Shown here: positions 10,563-20,101 of the stretch, one piece after another
How positions within the stretch are numbered: position 1 is the first letter of the stretch
Layout of the letters: each line of letters begins with the position of its first letter
NCBI GenBank assembly: GCA_024692685.1
Contig: JAILMJ010000041.1
Location: 53,513 to 117,512, forward strand
Reading direction: 5' to 3'
Source of the DNA: Clostridia bacterium
GTDB lineage: Bacteria > Bacillota > Clostridia > Oscillospirales > Acutalibacteraceae
DNA length: 64,000 bases
Made by a program: the position numbers and the translations under genes
Notes under the pieces: generated by a model
The model's database searches: none
What the model was told of the DNA's origin: nothing
Seen by the model: only the letters and a program-made list of their open reading frames with translations

Positions 10563-11313
10563 AAATAAAAAGTCACTCAGATATGAGTTCACAAAGGGTA
10601 TTATAAAAGAGAATCCGGTTCTCCGCCTCGTTCTCGGTACCTGTCCTACTCTTGCAACTTCTGTATCCGTTACCAACTCAATAGGAATGGGCATAGCGGC
10701 AACGATTGTTCTGATTTGCTCAAATATAGTTATTTCGGCGCTCAGGAAGGTTATCCCTTCAAAAATCAGAATCCCTGCTTATATAGTTGTTATCGCATCT
10801 TTTGTTACAATAGTTCAGATGCTTGTCAAGGCTTTTGTTCCGGCGCTGGATGATGCCCTCGGGGTATATCTTCCCCTGATAGTTGTTAATTGCATTATTC
10901 TTGGCAGAGCCGAAGCATTTGCAGGTAAGAATTCGGTTTTTGCCTCAGCTCTTGACGGTCTCGGAATGGGAATCGGCTTCACCTTCGCTCTGATTGTTAT
11001 GGCTACGGTAAGGGAAATTCTCGGTTCCGGTACCTTCCTTGACGGTATTGACAGTCTCACAAAACTTTTCGGTGTAACAAGCTTTACGGGTTTCCATATT
11101 TTCTCACAGCCCATTGGCCTTATGACTATGGCTCCCGGCGGCTTCCTCGTGTTCGGTCTGGTTATGGCTCTTGCAAACAAGGTGGCTGAGGGTAAGGGAA
11201 AGCCCAAAGCGGAGCTTAAAGGCTGCGCAGCCTGTCCCATGGCTCACTCCTGCGCTCTCATCGACACCGATGCCTCCTGTGATAACAGCGGAAGGGAGAG
11301 TGAAACTGAATGA
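10555..11313 (+). CDS. rnfE: Rnf electron transport complex subunit E
   Basis: KGIIKENPVLRLVLGTCPTLATSVSVTNSIGMG, VPALDDALGVYLPLIVVNCIILGRAEAFA. Confidence 0.95.
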   Translation: MAENKKSLRYEFTKGIIKENPVLRLVLGTCPTLATSVSVTNSIGMGIAATIVLICSNIVISALRKVIPSKIRIPAYIVVIASFVTIVQMLVKAFVPALDDALGVYLPLIVVNCIILGRAEAFAGKNSVFASALDGLGMGIGFTFALIVMATVREILGSGTFLDGIDSLTKLFGVTSFTGFHIFSQPIGLMTMAPGGFLVFGLVMALANKVAEGKGKPKAELKGCAACPMAHSCALIDTDASCDNSGRESETE

Positions 11314-11888
11314 TTGCTATTTTCCTTACTGCGATTCTCACTGAGAACTTCATTCTGTGTCAGTTCCTCGGTATATGTCCTTTCCTCGGAGTTTCCAAGA
11401 AACTCAACACGGCTGTCGGTATGAGCGTTGCGGTTATATTTGTTATGGCTCTTGCAACCGCGGTAACATATCCGATAAATCAGGTGCTTGTAAAGAAGGA
11501 CCTGGAATATCTTCAGACTATAGTTTTCATTCTGGTTATCGCCGCGCTTGTTCAGTTTGTTGAGATAGTACTTAAAAAGTTTATTCCCTCTCTTTACAAA
11601 GCCCTCGGTATTTATCTGCCTCTTATCACTACCAACTGTGCAGTGCTCGGCGTTGTTCTTCTTAACATTGATAAAGAATTCAATTTCCTTCAGTCAATGG
11701 TTAACTCAATCGGCGGCGGTGTCGGCTTTATGGTAGCTATGATAATGTTTGCGGGAGTACGCGAAAGACTTGAAAGCTGCGATATTCCCAAGATCCTCAA
11801 AGGACTTCCGTCCACGCTTATCGCGGCTTCTCTCGTTTCCCTGTCTTTCCAGGGATTCTCAGGCGTGGTTGACGGAATATTCGGTTAA
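11310..11888 (+). CDS. rnfA: Rnf electron transport complex subunit A
   Basis: ILTENFILCQFLGICPFLGVSKKLNTAVGM, LGIYLPLITTNCAVLG. Confidence 0.95.
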   Translation: MIAIFLTAILTENFILCQFLGICPFLGVSKKLNTAVGMSVAVIFVMALATAVTYPINQVLVKKDLEYLQTIVFILVIAALVQFVEIVLKKFIPSLYKALGIYLPLITTNCAVLGVVLLNIDKEFNFLQSMVNSIGGGVGFMVAMIMFAGVRERLESCDIPKILKGLPSTLIAASLVSLSFQGFSGVVDGIFG

Positions 11889-11899
11889 GAAAGGCGGTA

Positions 11900-12718
11900 A
11901 TGAATATGGATATTAAACTCATTATCATTGCCGTGGCCATTGTTTCGGTTATCGGAGCGATTGCCGCTTTGATTCTTTCAGTGGCATCAAAAATCTTTGC
12001 TGTTCCCGTTGATGAAAAAGCGGAAGCGATCAGGGAATGTCTTCCCGGTGCCAACTGCGGTGCCTGCGGCTTTTCGGGCTGTGACGGTTATGCGGCTGCG
12101 CTTTCAAAAGGCGAAACAGATAACACAGCTTTGTGTAATCCCGGAGGCAATGAAGCAGCAAAGGCAATAAGTGAAATCCTCGGAGTTGAAGCAAGCACAG
12201 TCAAACCTATGGCCGCAGTTGTTATGTGCAGGGGCCATAACGGAAATTCCGTTCAGAAGCTCAATTATCAGGGCGTTATGAGTTGTCGCCTTGCAAGCCA
12301 GGTTTACGGCGGACCAAAGGAATGTATTTACGGCTGTATCGGTTACGGCGACTGTATGAAGGCCTGCGAATACGGAGCAATTCAGATTTGCGACGGCATT
12401 GCGAGAATCAATCCGCATATATGCAGAGCATGTAAAAAATGTGTCAAGACCTGCCCGAAAGGCCTTATAGAAATGCTTCCCCTTGAGGAGACTCAGGCAG
12501 CGGTTCTATGTAAGAACCACGATAAAGGAGCCCAGACCCGTAAGGAATGCTCAGCAGGTTGTATCGGCTGTATGAAGTGTGTTAAGTCCTGTGAGCAGGG
12601 AGCAATCACAATTGACAGATTCTGCGCCAAAGTTGATTACGATAAATGTATCGGCTGCGGTAAATGTCATGAGGAGTGTCCTGTCGGGGCGATTGACATC
12701 ATCAGTCTTATCGGCTGA
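11900..12718 (+). CDS. rnfB: Rnf electron transport complex subunit B
   Basis: LPGANCGACGFSGCDGYAAAL plus ferredoxin-type Cys clusters (CRACKKCVKTCP, CIGCGKCHEECP). Confidence 0.95.
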   Translation: MNMDIKLIIIAVAIVSVIGAIAALILSVASKIFAVPVDEKAEAIRECLPGANCGACGFSGCDGYAAALSKGETDNTALCNPGGNEAAKAISEILGVEASTVKPMAAVVMCRGHNGNSVQKLNYQGVMSCRLASQVYGGPKECIYGCIGYGDCMKACEYGAIQICDGIARINPHICRACKKCVKTCPKGLIEMLPLEETQAAVLCKNHDKGAQTRKECSAGCIGCMKCVKSCEQGAITIDRFCAKVDYDKCIGCGKCHEECPVGAIDIISLIG

Positions 12719-12736
12719 CAGAACAAGTAAAAAAAG

Positions 12737-12764
12737 AGCGCAGTCATCATTCGATGGCTGCGCT
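12737..12764. terminator. Terminator hairpin between convergent rnfB and NhaC genes
   Basis: agcgcagtcatc-attc-gatggctgcgct with flanking A and T tracts. Confidence 0.75.
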
Positions 12765-12779
12765 TTAAGTTATCCTGTT

Positions 12780-14660
12780 TTATGCCTTCTTAGCCGCAAC
12801 TCCTCTGATAATGAAGAGTGTGGCAACCATAAGTACTATTCCGATGGGAAGAGCAATTATGGATATTGAAGTGGAATTGCCCAGAACACCGGCAATGATA
12901 TATGTAACAAATGAAACTGCGGCAACGGTCAGTGCGTAAGGCAACTGAGTCGATACGTGATTGATATGGTCACACTGTGCTCCTGCCGAAGACATAATGG
13001 TTGTATCCGAAATGGGGGAGCAATGGTCGCCGCAAACAGCGCCCGCCATACAAGCGGAGATGGAAATGATTGTGAGCGGATTGCTTGCGGAGAAAACACT
13101 GAGAACGATAGGAATAAGAATTCCGAATGTACCCCATGAAGTGCCCGTTGCAAACGAAAGGCCGACCGCTATCGCGAAGATGATTGCGGGAAGGAACATC
13201 TGGAATGAACCGGCGCTGCCTTCAACAAGCCTTGAAATGAATATCTTTGCGCCCAGAGAATCGGTCATGGTTTTAAGCGTCCATGCACAGGCAAGGATAA
13301 GAATTGCGGGTACCATGGCTTTGAAGCCGTCGGGAAGAGATTCCATGATTTCCTTGAACGAGATAACTCTTCTTATGAGATAGTAAATGATTGCTATAAC
13401 AAATGTTACGGCTGAACCGAGCGCAAGTCCGACAGAAGCGTCGGAGTCGGAGAATGAGGAGATAAATCCGTTTCCGTCAAAGAAACCGCCGGAATAAATC
13501 ATACCGATAACACAGCTTATGATAAGAATGACAACCGGGAATATAAGATCGATTACTTTGCCTTTTTCGTTGACGTTCATATCTTCAACAGCCTTGATTG
13601 TTCCGCCTGAGAAGATGTCGCCGTTTTCAACAGCATTTTGTTCGTGTTTTTTCATCGGGCCGTAATCGAATTTGCAAACTGCGAGAATAATCATCATAAC
13701 GATGGTAAACAGAGCATAGAAGTTATAGGGAATAGCACGGATAAACAGGCTGATACCGTTCTCGGCGCCTGCGCTTCTGGCGAATCCGGCAACTGCTGCC
13801 GCCCATGAAGAAATGGGAGCTATGATACAAACCGGAGCTGCGGTCGCATCAATAAGATAGGAGAGCTTTGCCCTGGAAATCTTCTTGCTGTCCGTAACGG
13901 GTCTCATAACCGAGCCCACGGTCAGACAGTTGAAATAGTCATCAACAAAGATAAGAACGCCGAGCGCAATGGTAGCAAGCTGAGCTCCGGTTCTGCTCTT
14001 TATGTGGGCTGTTGCCCAGCGGCCGAAAGCAGCTGAACCGCCCGCTTTATTCATCATTGCAACAAGTGCTCCGAGGATGACGAGGAACAGCAGTATACCA
14101 ACATTATAGGAGTCGGCAATATTAGCGACAAAACCGTCCTGAATAATATGATTGAGTGTTGTTTCAAAATTACCGCCGGCATAAATAACACCGCCGACAA
14201 TGATACCGATAATGAGCGAAGAATAAACCTCTTTGGTGATAAGAGCAAGAATGATTGCGATTATTGCGGGTAAAAGAGCAGCGACGGTGGCGTAACTCTT
14301 TGTACTTTCGCGGACTTTTGCAATAGCCTTATCGATGTGATTGCTGAAAGCGGGGTCGCCTTCAAGGTTATCGGCATATCCGTCAACATATTCCTGTGCC
14401 GATTCACCGTCGTTCAGGTCGTATTCAACAGCATCTTCGCCTTCACCGAGCGTGAAGATATCTGAGGCGACGGCATCGGGAGCCGGAGCAATCAGCACGT
14501 CGTTGCCCTCTTCGGGAGCCGCGGCGATAAGAACCTCGGCTTCTGCCTCAGCTGCGGGATCTGTTGCTGTCTCAACATCCGCAAATGCTGTTGTTGTAAA
14601 GAGTGCTGCCGCAAGCATCAATACGAGAGCGAGAGCGAGCAGCTTTCTTTTTCCTTTCAT
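12780..14660 (-). CDS. NhaC-family antiporter, likely lysine-linked (LysW-type), with N-terminal signal peptide and acidic extension
   Basis: VDDYFNCLTVGSVMRPVTDSKKISRAKLSYLIDATAAPVCIIAPISSWAA, GDHCSPISDTTIMSSAGA; preceded by a lysine riboswitch. Confidence 0.88.
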   Translation of the reverse strand: MKGKRKLLALALVLMLAAALFTTTAFADVETATDPAAEAEAEVLIAAAPEEGNDVLIAPAPDAVASDIFTLGEGEDAVEYDLNDGESAQEYVDGYADNLEGDPAFSNHIDKAIAKVRESTKSYATVAALLPAIIAIILALITKEVYSSLIIGIIVGGVIYAGGNFETTLNHIIQDGFVANIADSYNVGILLFLVILGALVAMMNKAGGSAAFGRWATAHIKSRTGAQLATIALGVLIFVDDYFNCLTVGSVMRPVTDSKKISRAKLSYLIDATAAPVCIIAPISSWAAAVAGFARSAGAENGISLFIRAIPYNFYALFTIVMMIILAVCKFDYGPMKKHEQNAVENGDIFSGGTIKAVEDMNVNEKGKVIDLIFPVVILIISCVIGMIYSGGFFDGNGFISSFSDSDASVGLALGSAVTFVIAIIYYLIRRVISFKEIMESLPDGFKAMVPAILILACAWTLKTMTDSLGAKIFISRLVEGSAGSFQMFLPAIIFAIAVGLSFATGTSWGTFGILIPIVLSVFSASNPLTIISISACMAGAVCGDHCSPISDTTIMSSAGAQCDHINHVSTQLPYALTVAAVSFVTYIIAGVLGNSTSISIIALPIGIVLMVATLFIIRGVAAKKA

Positions 14661-14674
14661 GGAAATCCCTCCGA

Positions 14675-14713
14675 TAATAATAAAAATAGCTCCGATAACA
14701 CACGGTTACGGAG
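14675..14713 (-). terminator. Expression-platform terminator of lysine riboswitch
   Basis: Minus strand CTCCGTAAC-CGTGT-GTTATCGGAG followed by CTATTTTTATTATT, before the NhaC start. Confidence 0.65.
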
Positions 14714-14719
14714 AAAAGG

Positions 14720-14897
14720 AAACAGCTTATCCGCAGATAGCACTCCACAAACCGTGACAGTCCGTTACATATTCTGCAACGGCCCAATATTTTACCTCGG
14801 GCGCGGTAAAATATTTCGGCAAAAACTCCTTTCGGTCTCTCATATCTGCCCTTTTTACCGGAGACTTACTTATAGTTTTTGCACCTCTATCTTTGCG
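14720..14897 (-). ncRNA. Lysine riboswitch (L box) aptamer
   Basis: Minus strand GATAGAGGTGCAAAAACTATAAGTAAGTC..AAAGGAGTTTTTGCCGAA..CTGTCACGGTTTGTGGAGTGCTATC matches remembered L-box consensus blocks in order and spacing. Confidence 0.9.
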
Positions 14898-14903
14898 TTT
14901 ATG

Positions 14904-14932
14904 ACAATATCACAATTTTTCTGTTTTGTCAA
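14904..14932 (-). promoter_or_regulatory. Promoter for lysine riboswitch/NhaC transcript
   Basis: Minus strand TTGACA, 17 bp, TATTGT immediately upstream of the aptamer. Confidence 0.65.
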
Positions 14933-15046
14933 GATTACGCAAACTGTACAGTTAATATAATTATACTGTTATTATTTTTTATGATTTACTTTATTTTTTT
15001 AATTTTATATGCTATAGTTAAACAGAATAATGAGAGGGGTGTCTTG

Positions 15047-17092
15047 GTGAATAAAGAAAACAGAATGGAATTTGACAGGCAGGCGAGAGAACTTGTGTCC
15101 CGCCTGACTCTTGAGGAAAAAATAGCCCTTATGGGAGGAAATACTCCCATACCTAAAATCCTCATCGATTTCATGGTAGGTCACGGCTATAATTATATAC
15201 CATGGACTGCCGGCGGGAACAAAAAAGAGGGCATTCCCCCTATGGCATTCTGCGATGGCCCGAGGGGAGTGGTTCCCGGTACAAATACTTGCTTCCCCTG
15301 TTCAATGGCCAGAGGAGCTTCGTTTGATACCGACCTTGAAACAAGAGTTGGTGAAGCCATAGGCAAAGAAGTAAGGGCGGTAGGCGGCAATCTTTATGCC
15401 GGTGTATGCATAAATCTGCCTTATAATGCCGGCTGGGGAAGAAGCCAGGAAACCTACGGTGAGGAGTCATATCATCTGGGAGAAATGGGCTCTGCTCTTG
15501 TCAAAGGTGTTCAAAAGCATAATGTAATTGCCTGCATAAAGCATTTCGCTTTCAATTCAATGGAAAACTCGCGCTTTAAGGTTAGTGTAACTGCCGATAA
15601 GCGTACGGAGAGAGAAGTTTTCTTCCCTCATTTCAAGAAGTGTATAGATGCAGGCGCCGGTTCGGTAATGAGTGCTTACAATAAATATGAAGGCGTGCAC
15701 TGCGGTCACAGTGATTATCTGCTCAACCGTGTCCTCAAAAATGAATGGGGCTTTGACGGATTTGTGATGAGTGATTTCTTCTTCGGACTCAAAAGTACAA
15801 AAGGCGGTCTCAACGGCGGCCTGGATATCGAAATGCCGCTGACGATGAGATACAATAAATTTCTCGTAAAGCACGCGATTAAGTCAGGTAAGGTTGATGA
15901 ATCGATTATTGACGAGTCCGCTGTCAGAATAGTCAGAACTCTTCTTGCTTATTCGCTTGCAGAAGACCCGCAGACTTATCCCGATTCCCTCTGTGCCTGT
16001 GATGAACACCTTGCGCTTTCAAAAGAGGTGGCAGATAAATCCCTGACTCTTCTTAAAAACTCAGGTGTTTTGCCTTTCAGCAGAAATTGCTCTAAAATCG
16101 CTGTTATCGGTGACCTTGCAAAATTAGGCAATACCGGTGATCATGGTTCAAGTTATATCAAGAGAGGCAAAGAGGATAATATCTTTGATGCCCTGACAGA
16201 AAAATTCGGCGACAGAGTATTCTTTGTGCCTACAAAGAATGTCGGAGACAATATATCGGAAATCGCAGACGCGGATGCTGTTGTGACTGTTGTGGGCTAT
16301 ACATACAAGGACGAAGGAGAATATGTTACAACCGGCGCGCGATACGGCGGAGACAGAAAAGACGGCCTCGGCCTTCATGCGGAAGATATCCGTATGATTA
16401 AAGATATTAATATTATTAACAAAAACAACTGCGTGGTTGTTATTGCCGGTAATGCCGTAACAATGGAGGAGTGGTATAAAAAGACTCCCGCAATCCTTTT
16501 TGCTTATTATGCCGGAGCCTTTGCCGGCCATTCGATAGCAGATACACTTTTCGGCGAGAATACTCCTTCGGGTAAACTGCCGTTTGCAATTCCTCAGAAT
16601 GAGGGCGATCTTGCTGCTGTTGACTGGAAAGCAAAGGAGCAGCATTATGATTATTACTGCGGATATATGAAACTTGAAAAAGAAAATCTGCCCGTCAGAT
16701 TTCCTTACGGTTTCGGTTTGTCCTATACGGAATTCAAAGTCGATAACATTTACCTGAAGTATCTCAGCTCTGAGACCGCCGTTTTCTCAGTTGATGTCGA
16801 GAATTCCGGAACTTTATACGGCGGCGAGGTTATTCAGTGTTATGTCGGATTTAAGAATTCGGCAGTTGACCGCCCCGTAAAGGTGCTGAGAGCGTTCAAC
16901 AAGGTGTATCTCATACCCGGCGAAAAGAAAAGCGTAGAATTGAGAATCAAAAAGTCGGATCTGGCATATTATGACCGGGAGAAAGCCGATTATGTAAAAG
17001 AAGACATAACCTATATTGCTTATATCGGAACGAGTTCAAGGCCGGAGGATCTGACAGCCGGAGAGTTTGAATTCAGAAAGGCAGAGTTATGA
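15047..17092 (+). CDS. Glycoside hydrolase family 3 (beta-glucosidase/xylosidase-like), no signal peptide visible
   Basis: GTG start with nearby purine-rich RBS; GFVMSDFFFG..GGLDIEMP nucleophile region, VIACIKHFAFNSMENSRF, C-terminal FnIII-like region. Confidence 0.9.
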   Translation: MNKENRMEFDRQARELVSRLTLEEKIALMGGNTPIPKILIDFMVGHGYNYIPWTAGGNKKEGIPPMAFCDGPRGVVPGTNTCFPCSMARGASFDTDLETRVGEAIGKEVRAVGGNLYAGVCINLPYNAGWGRSQETYGEESYHLGEMGSALVKGVQKHNVIACIKHFAFNSMENSRFKVSVTADKRTEREVFFPHFKKCIDAGAGSVMSAYNKYEGVHCGHSDYLLNRVLKNEWGFDGFVMSDFFFGLKSTKGGLNGGLDIEMPLTMRYNKFLVKHAIKSGKVDESIIDESAVRIVRTLLAYSLAEDPQTYPDSLCACDEHLALSKEVADKSLTLLKNSGVLPFSRNCSKIAVIGDLAKLGNTGDHGSSYIKRGKEDNIFDALTEKFGDRVFFVPTKNVGDNISEIADADAVVTVVGYTYKDEGEYVTTGARYGGDRKDGLGLHAEDIRMIKDINIINKNNCVVVIAGNAVTMEEWYKKTPAILFAYYAGAFAGHSIADTLFGENTPSGKLPFAIPQNEGDLAAVDWKAKEQHYDYYCGYMKLEKENLPVRFPYGFGLSYTEFKVDNIYLKYLSSETAVFSVDVENSGTLYGGEVIQCYVGFKNSAVDRPVKVLRAFNKVYLIPGEKKSVELRIKKSDLAYYDREKADYVKEDITYIAYIGTSSRPEDLTAGEFEFRKAEL

Positions 17093-18564
17093 TATATTTA
17101 GGGGTCGACCTGGGAACCTCCGCTGTCAAAATTCTTGCCGTTGATGAAAAAGGCAATATCATCAAAACGGTCAGCGAAGAGTACCCCGTTTGTTATCCGC
17201 ATCCCGGTTGGTCGGAGCAGGCGCCCGAGGATTGGTGGGATGCTGTAAAGAAAGGCATTAAAGCGCTTACAGCGTGTATTGACAGGTCGCAGATTGCCGG
17301 AATAGGCTGTGCCGGTCAGATGCACGGCCTGGTAATCCTTGATAAGAATGATGAGGTAATCAGACCGGCCATTCTGTGGAATGACGGACGCACGGCAAAA
17401 GAAACAGACTATCTCAATGAAGTAATCGGAAAAGAAACTCTTTCTGATGAAACTGCGAATATAGCTTTTGCCGGCTTTACCGCTCCCAAAATTCTGTGGG
17501 TAAAAAAGAATGAGCCGGAGAATTTTTCGCGCATAAGCAAGATTATGCTTCCCAAGGACTATATTGTTTATAAGCTGACAGGAGTGTTTTCAAGCGACTA
17601 TTCGGATTTTTCAGGCACACTTTTACTTGATGTAAAAAACAGAAAGATTTCAAAGAAAATGTGCGAAATATGCTGTGTCAGAGAGGAACAGCTTCCCCGG
17701 TTGTACGAAAGCTACGAAAAAGTCGGCGCTGTTAAAAATGAAACAGCCGCAGAGCTCGGGCTGAATGAGAATACAACTGTTGTTGCCGGCGCGGGAGACA
17801 ATGCCGCCGCGGCAATAGGCACAGGGACAGTTGGTGAAGGACGCTGCAATATTTCCCTCGGAACATCCGGCACTCTTTTCATATCTTCAACCCGCTTCGG
17901 CGTTGATTCAAATAATGCGCTTCATTCATTCTGCCATGCAGACGGAAACTATCACTTGATGGGGTGTATGCTGTCCGCCGCCTCATGCAATAAATGGTTT
18001 ATGGAGGATATCCTTCACGATAATGACTATACGGCAGCTCAGAAGCTGATTCCTGACGGATTATTGGGCAGCAATCACACCTTTTTCTTGCCCTATCTGA
18101 TGGGAGAAAGAAGCCCTATTAATGACACAAATGCCAGAGGAACATTCACAGGAATGACCTCCGCAACTACTCGTGAGGAGATGCTCCTTGCCGTTCTCGA
18201 AGGCGTGGCTTTCGCCATAAGAGACAGCCTTGAAGTTGCCCGCTCACTCGGTAATGACATAAAGTCAAGCACAATTTGCGGCGGGGGGTCAAAAAGCAAA
18301 CTCTGGAAACAAATAGTTGCCAATATCCTGAATGTCAGACTTGAAACACCGGTTACGGAACAGGGACCCGGTTACGGCGGCGCTGTTCTTGCAATGACGG
18401 CGTGCGGTGAATATGAAAACGTGAAGAAAGCCGCAGAGTGTCTTGTAAGCTATTCCGAGGTCATTGAGCCTGACCCGAAACTCGTTGACTGTTATAATCT
18501 CAGATACTCTGAATTCAGCAAAATATATCCCGCTATGAAATCACTTTTTTCTCAGTTAATATAA
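17089..18564 (+). CDS. xylB: FGGY-family carbohydrate kinase, xylulokinase-like
   Basis: YLGVDLGTSAVKILAVDEKG, GIGCAGQMHGLVILD, GAGDNAAAAIGTG, GGGSKSKLWKQIVANI; ATGA overlap with GH3. Confidence 0.85.
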   Translation: MIYLGVDLGTSAVKILAVDEKGNIIKTVSEEYPVCYPHPGWSEQAPEDWWDAVKKGIKALTACIDRSQIAGIGCAGQMHGLVILDKNDEVIRPAILWNDGRTAKETDYLNEVIGKETLSDETANIAFAGFTAPKILWVKKNEPENFSRISKIMLPKDYIVYKLTGVFSSDYSDFSGTLLLDVKNRKISKKMCEICCVREEQLPRLYESYEKVGAVKNETAAELGLNENTTVVAGAGDNAAAAIGTGTVGEGRCNISLGTSGTLFISSTRFGVDSNNALHSFCHADGNYHLMGCMLSAASCNKWFMEDILHDNDYTAAQKLIPDGLLGSNHTFFLPYLMGERSPINDTNARGTFTGMTSATTREEMLLAVLEGVAFAIRDSLEVARSLGNDIKSSTICGGGSKSKLWKQIVANILNVRLETPVTEQGPGYGGAVLAMTACGEYENVKKAAECLVSYSEVIEPDPKLVDCYNLRYSEFSKIYPAMKSLFSQLI

Positions 18565-18576
18565 GGAGGAATTGAA

Positions 18577-20052
18577 ATGAAAAATATACCTGATGTGAAA
18601 CTCGGAATTGTTGCCGTGAGCCGTGACTGTTTTCCGATCGGACTTTCAGTAAAACGAAGAGAGGCAATAGTTGAAGCGTACAGCGGTGATATCTATGAAA
18701 GCAAGGTTACGGTTGAGAATGAAGCTGATATGATTAAAGCCGTTGACGACGTAAAGAATGCAGGCTGTAATGTACTTGTCGTCTTTCTCGGAAACTTCGG
18801 TCCGGAAACTCCCGAAACTCTTATCGCCCGCAATTTTGACGGTCCGTGTATGTTTGTTGCCGCAGCCGAAGGTGACGGTGATTTAATAAACGGCAGAGGT
18901 GACGCTTACTGCGGTATGCTCAATTGTTCATATAACCTCGGTATGAGGAAGATTAAAGGCTATATTCCTTCTTATCCCGTCGGCACGGCAAAGGATATTG
19001 CCCGTATGATAGCTGAGTTTGTTCCCGTTGCAAGAGCAGTAATAGGCGTTAAAAATCTTAAGATTATCACATTCGGTCCGAGGCCCCAGGACTTCTTTGC
19101 CTGCAATGCTCCGATAAAAGGCCTCTATGAACTCGGTGCAGAGATTGAAGAGAACAGCGAGCTTGATCTCCTTGTGGCTTATAAAGCACATAAAGATGAT
19201 GAAAGAATTCCCTCTGTATGCGAGGCAATGAAGAATGAACTCGGCGAGGGTAAATATTATGATGATATGCTCGTTCGTATGGCACAGTTTGAGCTCACTC
19301 TTCTCGACTGGGCTGAGCAGCATAAGGGATCAAGAAAATATGTTGCGTTTGCGGATAAATGCTGGCCTGCTTTCCCGGAACAGTTTGGCTTTGAGCCCTG
19401 CTACGTTAATTCACGGCTTGCATCAATAGGTATACCCGTCAGCTGTGAAGTTGATATTTACGGCGCTCTCAGTGAATATATCGGCGCCTGCATTTCGGAG
19501 GATGCGGTTACCCTTCTTGATATCAACAATTCCGTTCCCGCCTCAATGTATGAGGAGAGCATCAAAGGAAAGTTTGATTATAAACTTACCGACACATTTA
19601 TGGGCTTCCACTGCGGCAATACTCCTGCCTGTAAGATGTGCTCGGACAGAGCAATCAAATATCAGCTTATTCAGCACAGATTGCTTGAGCCTCAGGGCAG
19701 TGAACCTGATTTTACCAGAGGAACCCTTGAGGGCGATATTGCTCCGTCCGACATCACGTTTTATCGTTTGCAGTGCGACAGTGAGGGTGTTGTCAGAAGC
19801 TACATCGCACAGGGTGAGGTTCTTCCCGTTAAAACAGGTTCGTTCGGCGGCATAGGAGTTTTCGCCATCAGGGAAATGGGCAGATTTTACCGCCACGTTC
19901 TCATCGAGAAACGTTTCCCGCATCACGGCGCAGTTGCCTTCGGTCATTACGGCAGGATTCTATATGAGGTGTTCAGGTTCCTCGGTGTTGAAAACATTGA
20001 TTATAATCATCCCGCTTCTTTGCCTTATAAAACCGAAAATCCATTTGATTGA
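18577..20052 (+). CDS. L-fucose/L-arabinose isomerase family protein
   Basis: Overall fold pattern and C-terminal GSFGGIGVFAIREMGRFYRHVLIEKRFPHHGAVAFGHYG. Confidence 0.75.
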   Translation: MKNIPDVKLGIVAVSRDCFPIGLSVKRREAIVEAYSGDIYESKVTVENEADMIKAVDDVKNAGCNVLVVFLGNFGPETPETLIARNFDGPCMFVAAAEGDGDLINGRGDAYCGMLNCSYNLGMRKIKGYIPSYPVGTAKDIARMIAEFVPVARAVIGVKNLKIITFGPRPQDFFACNAPIKGLYELGAEIEENSELDLLVAYKAHKDDERIPSVCEAMKNELGEGKYYDDMLVRMAQFELTLLDWAEQHKGSRKYVAFADKCWPAFPEQFGFEPCYVNSRLASIGIPVSCEVDIYGALSEYIGACISEDAVTLLDINNSVPASMYEESIKGKFDYKLTDTFMGFHCGNTPACKMCSDRAIKYQLIQHRLLEPQGSEPDFTRGTLEGDIAPSDITFYRLQCDSEGVVRSYIAQGEVLPVKTGSFGGIGVFAIREMGRFYRHVLIEKRFPHHGAVAFGHYGRILYEVFRFLGVENIDYNHPASLPYKTENPFD

Positions 20053-20072
20053 TTTGGTTCGGCACCGGTATC

Positions 20073-20101
20073 TTGACAATCTCTTACAGAAAATATATAA
20101 T
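20073..20101 (+). promoter_or_regulatory. Exact consensus sigma-A promoter upstream of the lysR gene
   Basis: TTGACA, 17 bp, TATAAT. Confidence 0.8.

Noticed and set aside
12961-13383. Plus-strand ORF of 140 aa opposite the NhaC gene
   Set aside because: Antisense to a well-supported coding region, no recognisable family; typical shadow ORF.
14879-15046. N-terminal extension of the GH3 ORF (MHLYLCVYDNITIFLFCQDY...)
   Set aside because: It overlaps the lysine riboswitch promoter region and has no family similarity; a GTG at 15047 before the conserved region fits better.
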